A stretch of DNA of 64,000 bases from Flavisolibacter longurius (lineage in GTDB: Bacteria; Bacteroidota; Bacteroidia; Chitinophagales; Chitinophagaceae): positions 1 through 64,000 of the forward strand of contig JABUMY010000003.1 in assembly GCA_013327885.1 (NCBI GenBank), in the 5' to 3' direction. The position numbers were made by a program, and so were the translations under genes. Below, one piece after another: positions 17,767 through 26,477 of this stretch; the stretch's first letter is position 1, and every line of letters begins with the position of its first letter. A model generated the notes under the pieces. That model saw nothing but the letters and a program-made list of their open reading frames with translations. It searched no databases and was not told the DNA's origin.

Positions 17767-18564
17767 TTAAAACTGGAACTGCAACTGGTAGATCTTTGAC
17801 CAGTTCTTCCCGGTGATATAAACCTTACCTGTTTCTTTGTTGTAAGCAATCCCGTTGATAAACTCTGCATAAGGATTCAGCGCCTTTTCCTGCTGCACCA
17901 CGCCGGAAAGATCAAGCTTCGCCACCACGTTTCCGGCAGCAGGATCGATCTTAAGAATATAATTCATCTGCCACTGGTTGGCATACACGAAGCCATTGAT
18001 GTATTCGAGCTCGTTGAGGTTTACGGCCGGCGCCTCGTTTTCGGTAATGGCCACTTTTTTCAGCAGCTTAAAGGTTCCCGGTTCGTAGTAATAAAGATTG
18101 TTGCTGCCGTTGCTGGCAATCAGTGCGGTGCTGTCGTTGGTAAGTCCCCAGCCTTCACCGGTAAACGGCAGCTCGCCGATCTTTCCAAAATCGCTGGCAC
18201 GGTACACATTTACCTTGCTTTCGCGGTAGGTAAGCTGGTACACCGTATCGCGAAAAACGGTAACGCCTTCACCAAACGAAGTGGCCGGAAGCGAGATGCT
18301 TTTTTTTACGGTACCGGTTTCCAGGTCGTACTGCAGCAGTTTTGATTTTCCTTCCAGTCCCGTGCCTTCGATAATGTCGCCTTTGTAAAATTCAAACCCC
18401 TGGATAAAATGCGAGGTGTCGTGCGGGTAGGTATTCACAACGGTGTAAGCGATAGAAGGCGTTTGCGGCGCAGCGGTGGTGGTGTCTGAAGGCGCATCAT
18501 TGTTAGCGCAACGGGTGAGGAGAAGGGCTGCAGCGAGAAGGGCCAGTCCGGAAATTTTCTTCAT
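17767..18564 (-). CDS. Glutaminyl-peptide cyclotransferase-like lipoprotein
   Basis: The 265-residue protein starts at ATG 18564 with a lipoprotein signal (MKKISGLALLAAALLLTRC). A TTG nine codons upstream is less likely. The mature part is a beta-propeller of the plant/bacterial glutamine cyclotransferase type: TYPHDTSHFIQGFEFYKGDIIEGTGLEGKS at the start of the domain, GEGWGLTNDSTALIASNGSNNL in the middle and LNELEYINGFVYANQWQMNYILKIDP towards the end. These enzymes turn N-terminal glutamine into pyroglutamate, and many T9SS-exported proteins of Bacteroidota receive this modification. Two secreted metalloproteases in this window are plausible clients, which is inference. It is a single gene, divergent from the M43 protease. 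Confidence 0.88.
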   Translation of the reverse strand: MKKISGLALLAAALLLTRCANNDAPSDTTTAAPQTPSIAYTVVNTYPHDTSHFIQGFEFYKGDIIEGTGLEGKSKLLQYDLETGTVKKSISLPATSFGEGVTVFRDTVYQLTYRESKVNVYRASDFGKIGELPFTGEGWGLTNDSTALIASNGSNNLYYYEPGTFKLLKKVAITENEAPAVNLNELEYINGFVYANQWQMNYILKIDPAAGNVVAKLDLSGVVQQEKALNPYAEFINGIAYNKETGKVYITGKNWSKIYQLQFQF

Positions 18565-18777
18565 GCCATCAAAAATAAGCTTTGCCTTCAAAGCAAATGT
18601 TAAGAGGTTTGGAAGAAAGCTTGCATTTCTGAAAGGCGGTCTCTATATTTACACCCTATTCTTTTATCCTCTCTGAAGGCCGTACCATCCATCTCCTGAA
18701 CGACCCGTTTTTCCGATATCATAGCAAAAACACAAACCTAAATTCAATGCCCCTATGGTTTCCGCTAACCGGCAACT

Positions 18778-19971
18778 ATGAGGACGCTATTCTTTATTGT
18801 ACTGATACATACTGTATTTTTCTCCCGTGCGCAGGAGCGCTGTGGCGCAACCGCATCAGATGCAGTTACCATCGCCGATGCACAAAACATCCGCAAGGCC
18901 GAAACCTTTCTGCGGAACAAAGCCGTAGCCCGTACTGTTGCCGGCAATGATGTGATCCGCATCCCGGTGGTTGTACATGTACTTTATAACCAGCCTTCGC
19001 AAAATATTTCCGATGCACAGATCCAAAGCGGGCTGGATGCGCTGAACCGCGACTTCCGCATGCGCAATGCCGACACGGTGAACACGCCTCAGCGGTTTCG
19101 TCACCTGGCGGCCGATGTGATGATCGAGTTTTACCTGGCCAAATCCGATCCCCGCGGCAGGGCTACTACCGGTATCAACCGCAAGCATACCTCCCGTGCC
19201 GGTTGGGCACCTGATGATAAGATCAAGCTTTCGGCCCAGGGTGGTCTTGATGGCTGGGACAGCAAAAGTTACCTCAACATCTGGATCGGCAACATTGTAG
19301 GCAGCAGTGGTCATGCTACTGTGCCGGGAAGCGCCGCCGCCACCGATGGCATTGTGATCAACACCGCTGCTTTTGGCACCATCAATACCGTGGCGCCGTT
19401 TAACATGGGCCGCACGGCTGTACACGAAGCAGGCCACTGGTTAGGATTAAAACATATCTGGGGTGATACGCAATGCGGCGATGATGGGGTAGACGACACC
19501 CCCCGCCAGGGTTATTTTACAAAAGGTTGCCCAACGGGTTTCCGCTCTTCCTGCAGCAACGGTGAGGAAGGCGATATGTACATGAACTTTATGGATTACA
19601 CCAACGATGCCTGCATGAGCCTTTTTACACTGGGCCAGGGCCAGCGGATGCGGGCAGCTTTTGCTGATGGTGGACCCAGGGCTTCCCTCCTTACAAGCCG
19701 CGGCCTGCAGGAACCTTATCTTGCCGAAGCCGAATTACCGGTTGTTAAAACAGAAACAGCCATTTTCCCCAATCCAGCCACCGATAAAGTTACCCTTACA
19801 GTAGGAAGCGACCTGATAGGAAAACAGGCCAGCATTTACAACCAAAACGGGCAACTACAGCAAGTGGTAACCCTGCAAAAAGTTCAACAACCCATCAGCA
19901 TTGCTGCGCTGGCGCCTGGACTTTATTTTGTAAAAGCCGAGGGCTTGCTGCAAAAATTCATTAAGCTTTAA
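18778..19971 (+). CDS. Secreted M43-type (pappalysin-like) zinc metalloprotease with T9SS sorting tail
   Basis: The 397-residue protein has a signal peptide (MRTLFFIVLIHTVFFSRAQ), a propeptide-like stretch and a metzincin active site HEAGHWLGLKH with zinc ligands His216, His220 and His226. The region MNFMDYTNDACMSLFTLGQGQRM contains the expected Met-turn and the cysteines typical of M43. Residues from about 328 (IFPNPATDKVTL ... LAPGLYFVKAEG) form a Por-secretion type A C-terminal domain, so the protein should leave the cell through the type IX system. It is a single gene; a TATATTTA near 18650 may be a degenerate -7 box. Confidence 0.92.
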   Translation: MRTLFFIVLIHTVFFSRAQERCGATASDAVTIADAQNIRKAETFLRNKAVARTVAGNDVIRIPVVVHVLYNQPSQNISDAQIQSGLDALNRDFRMRNADTVNTPQRFRHLAADVMIEFYLAKSDPRGRATTGINRKHTSRAGWAPDDKIKLSAQGGLDGWDSKSYLNIWIGNIVGSSGHATVPGSAAATDGIVINTAAFGTINTVAPFNMGRTAVHEAGHWLGLKHIWGDTQCGDDGVDDTPRQGYFTKGCPTGFRSSCSNGEEGDMYMNFMDYTNDACMSLFTLGQGQRMRAAFADGGPRASLLTSRGLQEPYLAEAELPVVKTETAIFPNPATDKVTLTVGSDLIGKQASIYNQNGQLQQVVTLQKVQQPISIAALAPGLYFVKAEGLLQKFIKL

Positions 19972-20242
19972 TCACAAAGGGTAAAACTATTTCCGAAGCC
20001 GGGAGATGGGTAGACGACACCGCGGCAGTTTTGCAAAAGAACCCAGTAATCACGTTTGCGTTTATTTAGAAGAAAAGGAATTTTTTAAGGGTCGAATCGG
20101 ATTCGTTTTTCGCTTGCATTTCCCAATAGGAAAATTAGGTTCGGACGCTTTACCCTTTTCAACAATCTTACGCATTTCATTTGCCTGAAATTAGCGCTGG
20201 CCTATTCCAACCAAGACAGTCTGATGGCTGATTCTTTGGAAC

Positions 20243-20250
20243 TATCTTTG
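20243..20250 (+). promoter_or_regulatory. Possible -7 element (TATCTTTG) for the toxin-antitoxin pair
   Basis: Exact fit to TAnnTTTG, fifteen bases before the DUF6922 ATG, with a purine-rich GAGGGAG between. No clear -33 TTG at the usual spacing was found. Confidence 0.45.
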
Positions 20251-20264
20251 TACTTTAGAGGGAG

Positions 20265-20579
20265 ATGTTCAACAAAGAATCTATACCAGTTCTTCCGATA
20301 CTGTCAAAACGAGCGTTTTGGGACACGGAGTTTGCTGCGCTGGATTTTAGCCGTCACGCCAAATTTATTATTACCCGTGTTTTTGAAAGAGGCACACCGG
20401 CCGACCAACAAGCCCTTCTTCGCTATTATGGAGCGGAGACCATTATCGCCACGCTTACCTGTGTTCCTACGCTTCTTCCCCTTGCTCGGGAAAGGGCCAA
20501 ACAACTGTTTCATCTTTCTGATCCAGATTTTGCATGCTCCACAAGCAAACCACAAACCCGGAACTTTTCCAGGTACTGA
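20265..20579 (+). CDS. DUF6922-like protein, probable antitoxin of the downstream AbiEii-type toxin
   Basis: The 104-residue protein contains AFWDTEFAALDFSRHAKFIITRVFERGTPADQ, followed by LLRYYG and a helical C-terminus ending in LARERAKQLFHLSD. This matches the DUF6922 pattern of small proteins found directly before AbiEii/AbiGii nucleotidyltransferase toxins in Bacteroidota. The ATG at 20265 follows a GAGGGAG purine run. Its last 46 bases overlap the start of the toxin gene, which implies translational coupling. I infer the antitoxin role from position and family, not from a tested mechanism. Confidence 0.78.
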   Translation: MFNKESIPVLPILSKRAFWDTEFAALDFSRHAKFIITRVFERGTPADQQALLRYYGAETIIATLTCVPTLLPLARERAKQLFHLSDPDFACSTSKPQTRNFSRY

Positions 20580-21196
20580 AAATCTTAATGACGCTACCTG
20601 AACTTTCTTCCTTCCGGTTGGTAGGAGGTACGGCGCTTAGTTTGTTAAGAGGGCACCGCATTTCTGAAGACATTGACCTGTTCACAGATCAAGACTATGG
20701 TACCACTGATTTTGCTGCCATTGAGCAGGCCATCAAGGATAGTTTTCAATTGGTGGATAATTATGCGGATGCTTTCCCCAGGCTCAAAGCGGCAGAAAAC
20801 AACATTGGTCTTTATTTGTATGTTGGCTACAGCGAACAAGATCTTATCAAGACCGACATTCTTTACTGGGATGCACCATTTCTCTTTGATGCCCTGGAGG
20901 AGGATGGAATCAGGCTGGCCAGCGTGGAGGAAATAGGCGCCATGAAACTGGACGTTATCTCTAGGGGAGGACGTAAAAAAGACTTCTGGGACCTGGTGGA
21001 AATTCTTTCGGATTATTCCCTGTTGCATTTGATGGAGGTGTATAAAGAAAAGTATCCATACAACGACCTGGCAGATGTTGAACGTGGCCTCACGAACTTT
21101 GCAACGGCTGAAGAAGTGCCGGACCCGATCTGCTTACGTGGCCGCACATGGGAAGGCGTCAAAGCGGTGATGATCCGTCGCGCTGCTCAATTGTGA
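20534..21196 (+). CDS. AbiEii/AbiGii-type nucleotidyltransferase toxin
   Basis: The 220-residue protein has the nucleotidyltransferase core of the AbiEii family: RLVGGTALSLLRGHRISEDIDLFT near residues 28-51 (GG motif and Asp-x-Asp metal site), then MKLDVISRGGRKKDFWDLVEIL near 137-158 with the conserved Lys and Asp residues of the C-terminal catalytic half. Known relatives inhibit growth by transferring nucleotides to tRNA or other acceptors. The classic partner AbiEi (helix-turn-helix) is absent; the partner here is a DUF6922-like protein that overlaps the start by 46 bases. No mobile-element genes flank the pair. Confidence 0.88.
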   Translation: MLHKQTTNPELFQVLKILMTLPELSSFRLVGGTALSLLRGHRISEDIDLFTDQDYGTTDFAAIEQAIKDSFQLVDNYADAFPRLKAAENNIGLYLYVGYSEQDLIKTDILYWDAPFLFDALEEDGIRLASVEEIGAMKLDVISRGGRKKDFWDLVEILSDYSLLHLMEVYKEKYPYNDLADVERGLTNFATAEEVPDPICLRGRTWEGVKAVMIRRAAQL

Positions 21197-21328
21197 ACCC
21201 TGCATGACAAAAAGGACTGTTTTGTAAACGCATTCTTGTATCGCATCTCAACGGCTTCAACAAAAGCTCTTTTCTTTGAACGATGTCTTCGAAGTTTACC
21301 ATCGTTCCGAATGGACACTGTACGAATA

Positions 21329-22468
21329 CTATTCCATCATTTTCGTAACAGTTTGCGCCACTACGGGTGCAAGGGCTACACCCATTCCGTTCATGCGAAC
21401 GGCACAAAATAAGCCTGGGCTGATCTGCTTTACAATAGGGCTTTTTTCTTTGCCGAATGCCATGATGCCGGCCCAACGATCTGTAATGGTATATTGGTTT
21501 TGAAAACGGGGAAGAATGACTTTGGCGAGGTAGCGTTCCAGTTCAGCCTGGATCTTGTCGGTTGTTTCCATTACATCCGTGGCCTCTTCTTCAAAGGCTT
21601 TGTTACGGGCTCCACCCAATAACACACGGCTGCCCAGGTTACGGAAATAATAAAAGCCCTCATCGGCATGAAAGGTGCCGTTGAAGGGCAGCGAAGGGAT
21701 AGGAGAGGTTAGGATAACCTGGCCACGGGCCGGAACAATGTCTTCTTCAGGTAAAAGTTGTTTGGTAAAGGCGTTAGTACAAAGCAGCACTTTATCTGCA
21801 GTGAGTGAAAAGCCGTTGCTGGTTTCAATGGCAACACGGTCATTGGCAGCCTGGAGATGTTTGATTTCTACGTTGGTGAGCACCGTTACCTCCATGCCCT
21901 GCACGGTTTGCAACAAGGCCTGTAGCAACTTGCCGGAATGAAGGTAACCTTCCAGCTTATTTTCCACGAGGTGCGCCGTGCCGCCGAAGCCAAATTCGTT
22001 GATCTTTTTATCGGTGAGACGATAGGTTTTTTTGCTCCCGGTTACGGGTTTCAACAAGGTGTTCAGATAGGCAATGTCGGCCTTCAGTTTCCCGGGTGTT
22101 ACCTTGCCTTCTTCATACAATTCATAACCACCGCAAAGGGTAAAGTCAATGGCTTTTTTCGGAAAAAACTTTTGAATCCGCTCCAATCCCTTAAAGCGCA
22201 TTTCTGTTACCTCCAGCATTTTGTCAACACCCATAGCCTGTGCATCCCAAACCAGTTCGCTCAGGCTGCCAAAACAGGCGAAGCCCGCATTACGGGTGCT
22301 GGCGCCGGTAGGAATTAACCCTCTTTCCACGATAGTGACCTTTAGGTGGGGACGCTTTTTTTTCAGGAAAAGCGCCGACCACAAACCCGTAAACCCGCTG
22401 CCTACAATGATCACATCCTGGTGAGCAAAAAAGGTTTCTTTTTCCCAGATCGAATAGGTGAATGCCAT
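21329..22468 (-). CDS. FAD-dependent amine/amino-acid oxidoreductase (DAO family)
   Basis: The 379-residue protein opens with a dinucleotide-binding motif (VIIVGSGFTGLWSALFLKKK) and ends strand 2 in VTIVERG. GASTRNAGFACFGS follows, typical of DAO proteins related to glycine oxidase and gamma-glutamylputrescine oxidase. The DRWAGIMAFGKEKSPIV region near the C-terminus fits the FAD-binding end of the fold. It oxidises an amine or amino acid, substrate unknown. It is divergent from the UbiA/polyketide operon with 83 bases between starts, so it could share a control region with it, but no function links them clearly. Confidence 0.85.
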   Translation of the reverse strand: MAFTYSIWEKETFFAHQDVIIVGSGFTGLWSALFLKKKRPHLKVTIVERGLIPTGASTRNAGFACFGSLSELVWDAQAMGVDKMLEVTEMRFKGLERIQKFFPKKAIDFTLCGGYELYEEGKVTPGKLKADIAYLNTLLKPVTGSKKTYRLTDKKINEFGFGGTAHLVENKLEGYLHSGKLLQALLQTVQGMEVTVLTNVEIKHLQAANDRVAIETSNGFSLTADKVLLCTNAFTKQLLPEEDIVPARGQVILTSPIPSLPFNGTFHADEGFYYFRNLGSRVLLGGARNKAFEEEATDVMETTDKIQAELERYLAKVILPRFQNQYTITDRWAGIMAFGKEKSPIVKQISPGLFCAVRMNGMGVALAPVVAQTVTKMME

Positions 22469-22551
22469 GCGGCAAAGATACAGTCCACTACTGCCGCATG
22501 CTTTATTGCTTCTAACTGCTGTATGCTTAATTTAGGAGAGCCAACCTTTAT

Positions 22552-23415
22552 ATGGCGCCCATGCTTCACCCCTCTACCATACAACTCCTGCGTTTTCATT
22601 TTTCCTTGTTTCTATTGCCGGTTTACCTGTTTGCCCTGAGCCAGGCTCCTGGCTTTGATACGTTTCGTGCGGTGGCTGTATTTTTTATTCTCCACCTGTT
22701 GGTGTACCCGGCCAGCAATGGCTACAATTCGTATATGGACAGGGACGAAACACCTATCGGCGGGCTACAGTCGCCGCTACAACCAACCAGGCAGCTGTTT
22801 ACGGTAACGGTTATCATGGATGCGCTTGCGGTCTTGTTGTCCCTGTTTCTTTCACCCCAATTTGCCGTGGGCATTCTCCTGTACATTTTAGCGTCAAGGG
22901 CTTATAGCTACCGTGGCATCCGCCTGAAAAAGTACCCCGTTATCGGCTTTCTGACGGTATTCATTTTCCAGGGCGCACTGGTGTTTTATCTTACCTATAC
23001 GGCCGTTACCGTGCCGGCAGAACAGCCGCCGTTTTTACCACTTCTACTTTCCAGCCTGCTAATCGGCGCCCTGTACCCACTGACGCAGGTGTACCAGCAC
23101 GAAGAAGACCGCAGGGATGGCGTGACCACCATCAGTTACCTCTTGGGCAAGCGGGGAACGTTTTTGTTCAGCATGGCACTTTTCCTGCTGGCAACGGCGG
23201 GAATGTACCTGCTGTTTCACCAACAGGAGCGCCGCAACCATTTTTTCCTCTATTTGTTCTTCCTCCTGCCCGTGGTATTGTTTTTTCTGTATTGGATGGT
23301 CAAGGTTTGGAAAGACGAAGCTGCAGCCGATTTTCGAAACAGCCTGCGCATGAATCTTCTCTCCACGCTTTGCACCATCGCCTTTTTTATTACGCTTATC
23401 ATACGCAACAAGTGA
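22552..23415 (+). CDS. UbiA-like membrane prenyltransferase
   Basis: The 287-residue protein has eight to nine predicted membrane helices. Two polar loops fit the UbiA motifs: NGYNSYMDRDETPIGG (Asn-x3-Asp, although the third residue of the usual N-x3-D-x3-D pattern is Thr) and YQHEEDRRDGVTTISYLLGKRG (second Asp-rich motif). UbiA proteins attach isoprenoid or polyprenyl chains to aromatic acceptors. It is the first gene of a four-gene operon and its stop overlaps the polyketide synthase start. It could supply a prenyl group to the polyketide product. An ATG at 22561 is an equally good start. The motif change makes the activity less certain than the fold. Confidence 0.78.
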   Translation: MAPMLHPSTIQLLRFHFSLFLLPVYLFALSQAPGFDTFRAVAVFFILHLLVYPASNGYNSYMDRDETPIGGLQSPLQPTRQLFTVTVIMDALAVLLSLFLSPQFAVGILLYILASRAYSYRGIRLKKYPVIGFLTVFIFQGALVFYLTYTAVTVPAEQPPFLPLLLSSLLIGALYPLTQVYQHEEDRRDGVTTISYLLGKRGTFLFSMALFLLATAGMYLLFHQQERRNHFFLYLFFLLPVVLFFLYWMVKVWKDEAAADFRNSLRMNLLSTLCTIAFFITLIIRNK

Positions 23416-24491
23416 GTAAGATCGTTTCCATTGGTACAGCCTTGCCGGCTTACTGCCATCCGCAGCAGGAGATATTGTCGTTTATGCAACAGGTGTATGC
23501 GCTGCCGGAAAGCGAAGCCCGCAAACTGCGGTTCCTTTATGCAAAATCGGGTATTGATCAGCGTTATTCCGTGTTGCCTGATTATACAAGACCAGTTTCC
23601 GACTGGAAGTTTTACGCCCCTTCCGAAAACCTGGAGCCGTTTCCAACGCTGGAACAGCGGATGGCGGTTTACCACAAGCAGGCACCGCTGCTTTCGGTGG
23701 ATGCCATCCGCGACTGTCTGAATCATACGCACCAGAAAAATCACATTACTCACCTGATCACCGTGAGCTGCACCGGGATGAGTGCTCCCGGTTTGGACCT
23801 GCAGGTAATGGAGTTGATGGATTTTGAAAAGACCATCTTTCGCACTTCGGTGAATTTTATGGGTTGCTATGCCGCCCTGCATGCGCTAAAAATTGCTGAT
23901 GCTATTTGCCGCAGTGACAGATTCGCACAAGTGTTGATCGTTTGTACGGAACTGTGCACGTTGCATTTTCAGCGAGAGGCAACAATGGACAACATGGCGT
24001 CCTCGCTGCTTTTTGGAGATGGGTCCGCGGCAGCGTTAGTCATGCATAACGAAGCAGCGGCAAGCGGACTGGTGATCGATGGTTTTTACAGTGAGATCAA
24101 TCCAAAGGGAAAACGCGATATGGCCTGGGAGTTGTCGTCATCGGGTTTTTTGATGACCCTGAGTGGTTATATCCCCGAGCTTATCGAAGAAGATTTTGGT
24201 GCCATCGTAGAGAGAGCGCTGGCGAAAGAAGGTGTGAGAACTAACGAGATCTCGCATTGGTGCATTCATCCAGGCGGCAAGCGATTGTTGCAGGCCATTG
24301 AAAAAACAATGGCCTTTGGTGAGGGGCACTTGCAGGAATCGCATGATGTGCTGCGTGACATGGGCAACCTCTCATCGGCTACGATTTTGTTTGTGCTAAA
24401 ACGCATCATGCAACAAAAAAAAATACCTAAACTTTTTGGGGCTGCATTTGGTCCGGGCCTTACCGTAGAAACTTTTACGGCACATGCTTAA
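23412..24491 (+). CDS. Type III polyketide synthase (chalcone/alkylresorcinol synthase family)
   Basis: I place the start at GTG 23412, inside a GTGA that overlaps the UbiA stop by four bases. This gives 359 residues opening VSKIVSIGTALPAYC, a normal type III PKS start. The triad is Cys152 (NFMGCYAALHAL), His286 (CIHPGG) and Asn319 (MGNLSSAT). SCTGMSAPGLDL and FGPGLTVE are also family hallmarks. The enzyme condenses an acyl-CoA with malonyl-CoA units into a resorcinol, pyrone or similar aromatic compound. The following methyltransferase and flavoprotein are in the same order as srsABC of Streptomyces griseus, which makes methylated phenolic lipids and quinones. Product here unknown. Confidence 0.93.
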   Translation: MSKIVSIGTALPAYCHPQQEILSFMQQVYALPESEARKLRFLYAKSGIDQRYSVLPDYTRPVSDWKFYAPSENLEPFPTLEQRMAVYHKQAPLLSVDAIRDCLNHTHQKNHITHLITVSCTGMSAPGLDLQVMELMDFEKTIFRTSVNFMGCYAALHALKIADAICRSDRFAQVLIVCTELCTLHFQREATMDNMASSLLFGDGSAAALVMHNEAAASGLVIDGFYSEINPKGKRDMAWELSSSGFLMTLSGYIPELIEEDFGAIVERALAKEGVRTNEISHWCIHPGGKRLLQAIEKTMAFGEGHLQESHDVLRDMGNLSSATILFVLKRIMQQKKIPKLFGAAFGPGLTVETFTAHA

Positions 24492-24595
24492 GGCAAAAGA
24501 GATGTAACCTGAATTTTAGCAGGGCTCTTGATACTGTATCTTTCCTTACAATTGTTAGCTTGCCAGTTTCCAATTGTTATTTGCCAATTGAACCC

Positions 24596-25306
24596 ATGCC
24601 ATCCTTCCAAAAAAGATCTTATCAAAAAGAGTTGCTAGACAGCAATGGAATTCCGTTTGCCGATATCCGGCAAAACATGGAAGAATTGGACCTTATCAAT
24701 CGCTACCTGGGAGGACATGCGATAACAGTGGCAGGATTAAAAGCATTGCTGAACGAACAATCCCTACCCTATAAAAAGTTTACAGTAGCAGAAATTGGTT
24801 GCGGTGGCGGCGACAACCTTCGGGCCATAAAGGATTGGGCCTCCTTGCATAAAATTCCAGTGCAATTGACGGGCATCGATCTGAATGAAGAATGCATAAG
24901 CTATGCAGCGAATCATCCAAAAAATAAGGACATTGATTTTATACATTCCGACTACAGGCAGGCAAGTTTTAGTGCGAAACCTGATGTTGTTTTTTCCTCG
25001 CTTTTTTGTCACCATTTTACGGATGAAGAATTGGTAGCACAACTGCAATGGATGAGGCAGAACAGCGTCGTAGGTTTTTTTATCAACGACCTGCACCGGC
25101 ACCCCCTGGCGTATTATTCCATCAAAGGACTGACGGCAGTCCTTTCAAAAAGTTACCTGGTGAAAAACGATGCACCGCTGTCGGTACAGCGTGGATTTAA
25201 AAAAAAGGACTGGACCCGGATCTTTGCAAAGGCGGGCATTGAAAGGTATCGCTGCCAGTGGCGTTGGGCTTTTCGCTGGCTCTTAACCTGTCACACCCAT
25301 GCATGA
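24596..25306 (+). CDS. SAM-dependent methyltransferase of the polyketide operon
   Basis: The protein has 236 residues from ATG 24596 (MPSFQKRSYQKELLDSNGIP). It contains a class I core: VAEIGCGGGDNLRAIKDWA (motif I), LTGIDLNEECISYA (strand 2 acid) and DVVFSSLFCHHFTDEELV. It starts about 100 bases after the PKS stop and overlaps the flavoprotein gene by eight bases. By position it should methylate the polyketide product or an intermediate. O- or C-methylation cannot be decided from the sequence. Confidence 0.85.
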   Translation: MPSFQKRSYQKELLDSNGIPFADIRQNMEELDLINRYLGGHAITVAGLKALLNEQSLPYKKFTVAEIGCGGGDNLRAIKDWASLHKIPVQLTGIDLNEECISYAANHPKNKDIDFIHSDYRQASFSAKPDVVFSSLFCHHFTDEELVAQLQWMRQNSVVGFFINDLHRHPLAYYSIKGLTAVLSKSYLVKNDAPLSVQRGFKKKDWTRIFAKAGIERYRCQWRWAFRWLLTCHTHA

Positions 25307-26435
25307 AGAAAGGCAATACGACGTGGCCATTGTTGGCGGTGGCCTGGCCGGGTTGGCCAGTGCCATCCAGTTGCGTCAAAAGGGCCACAGCGTAGTGCTT
25401 TTTGAAAAAGAAACCTATCCTTTTCACCGGGTTTGCGGCGAATACATCAGCAGGGAAAGCTGGCCGTTCTTGCTTTCACTTGGCTTGCCGCTGGACGCAT
25501 GGAACCTGCCGCAAATTGATACCCTGCACTTAACAGCGCCAAATGGAAAACTGTTTGCCACTTCTTTGCCCCTGGGCGGTTTTGGGATCAGTCGGTATAA
25601 ACTGGATGCCGCATTGGCAACACAAGCAAAAGCCATTGGTGTGCACCTGTTGGAAGCTACAAGGGTAGATGCGATCGAAAGGGGAGAAGGGTTTACCATC
25701 CACTTCAACAAACAAACCGTTACAGCCAAACTTTGCCTGGCCGCTTATGGCAAGCGCAGCAACCTCGATGTAAAATGGAAGCGACCCTTTCTGCAAGGGC
25801 AAAACAAACGGTTGAATAATTATGTGGGAGTGAAGTACCATGTAAAGGCCGATTGGCCGGTGAACGTCATTGGTCTGCACAATTTTAAGAACGGGTATTG
25901 TGGTATATCGAAGATTGAGGACGACCGCTATTGCTTTTGCTACATGACCCGTGCCGCTAACTTGCAAAAGAGCAGCAACGGCATCCCTGTGATGCAGCAA
26001 ACAATTCTTTACAAAAATCCACACCTGCAAAAACTGTTTACCCAAAGCGAAGTGATAAATGATTTTCCCGTCACGATTTCGCAGATAAGCTTTGCCCCAA
26101 AAGCAAGCGTGGAGAACGGTGTGCTGATGCTGGGCGATGCAGCTGGCATGATCACACCGCTTTGTGGCAATGGCATGAGCATTGCCCTGCACACAGCAAA
26201 AATCGCTTCTGCGCTTGGGCACCATTTCTTGCAAGGAAAGCTTTCACAAATTCAAATGGAAAAGGCTTACCACCACCAATGGCAAAATCAATTTGCGGTA
26301 AGGCTGCGTGCCGGCAGGGCCCTGCAGGCTTTTTTTGGGAGCAACAGCCTAAGCAATGGCCTTTTTGGTTTATTGCAGGCCGCTCCTTTTTTGGCCCGGC
26401 CCATCATTCGCCTTACACACGGAAAGCCATTTTAA
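25299..26435 (+). CDS. FAD-dependent oxidoreductase, geranylgeranyl-reductase/hydroxylase type
   Basis: The 378-residue protein begins with a FAD Rossmann motif (VAIVGGGLAGLASAIQLRQKG) and strand-2 Glu in VVLFEKE. The CGEYIS segment and the later GDAAGMITPLCGNGMSIA are signatures shared by geranylgeranyl reductases and aromatic-ring hydroxylases. It starts with ATG 25299 inside the last codons of the methyltransferase gene, so translation is coupled. In the operon it may hydroxylate the aromatic ring towards a quinone, like SrsC, or reduce a prenyl chain delivered by the UbiA-like protein. The sequence does not decide between them. Confidence 0.87.
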   Translation: MHEERQYDVAIVGGGLAGLASAIQLRQKGHSVVLFEKETYPFHRVCGEYISRESWPFLLSLGLPLDAWNLPQIDTLHLTAPNGKLFATSLPLGGFGISRYKLDAALATQAKAIGVHLLEATRVDAIERGEGFTIHFNKQTVTAKLCLAAYGKRSNLDVKWKRPFLQGQNKRLNNYVGVKYHVKADWPVNVIGLHNFKNGYCGISKIEDDRYCFCYMTRAANLQKSSNGIPVMQQTILYKNPHLQKLFTQSEVINDFPVTISQISFAPKASVENGVLMLGDAAGMITPLCGNGMSIALHTAKIASALGHHFLQGKLSQIQMEKAYHHQWQNQFAVRLRAGRALQAFFGSNSLSNGLFGLLQAAPFLARPIIRLTHGKPF

Positions 26436-26477
26436 GGCACAGGCTTTGTACATTCAGCGCAAGGAATTATCAGTAAT

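Noticed and set aside
20224-20601. Alternative open frame over the DUF6922-like gene
   Set aside because: Different frame from the recognised family; the DUF6922 pattern, start context and toxin overlap all favour the 20265 frame.
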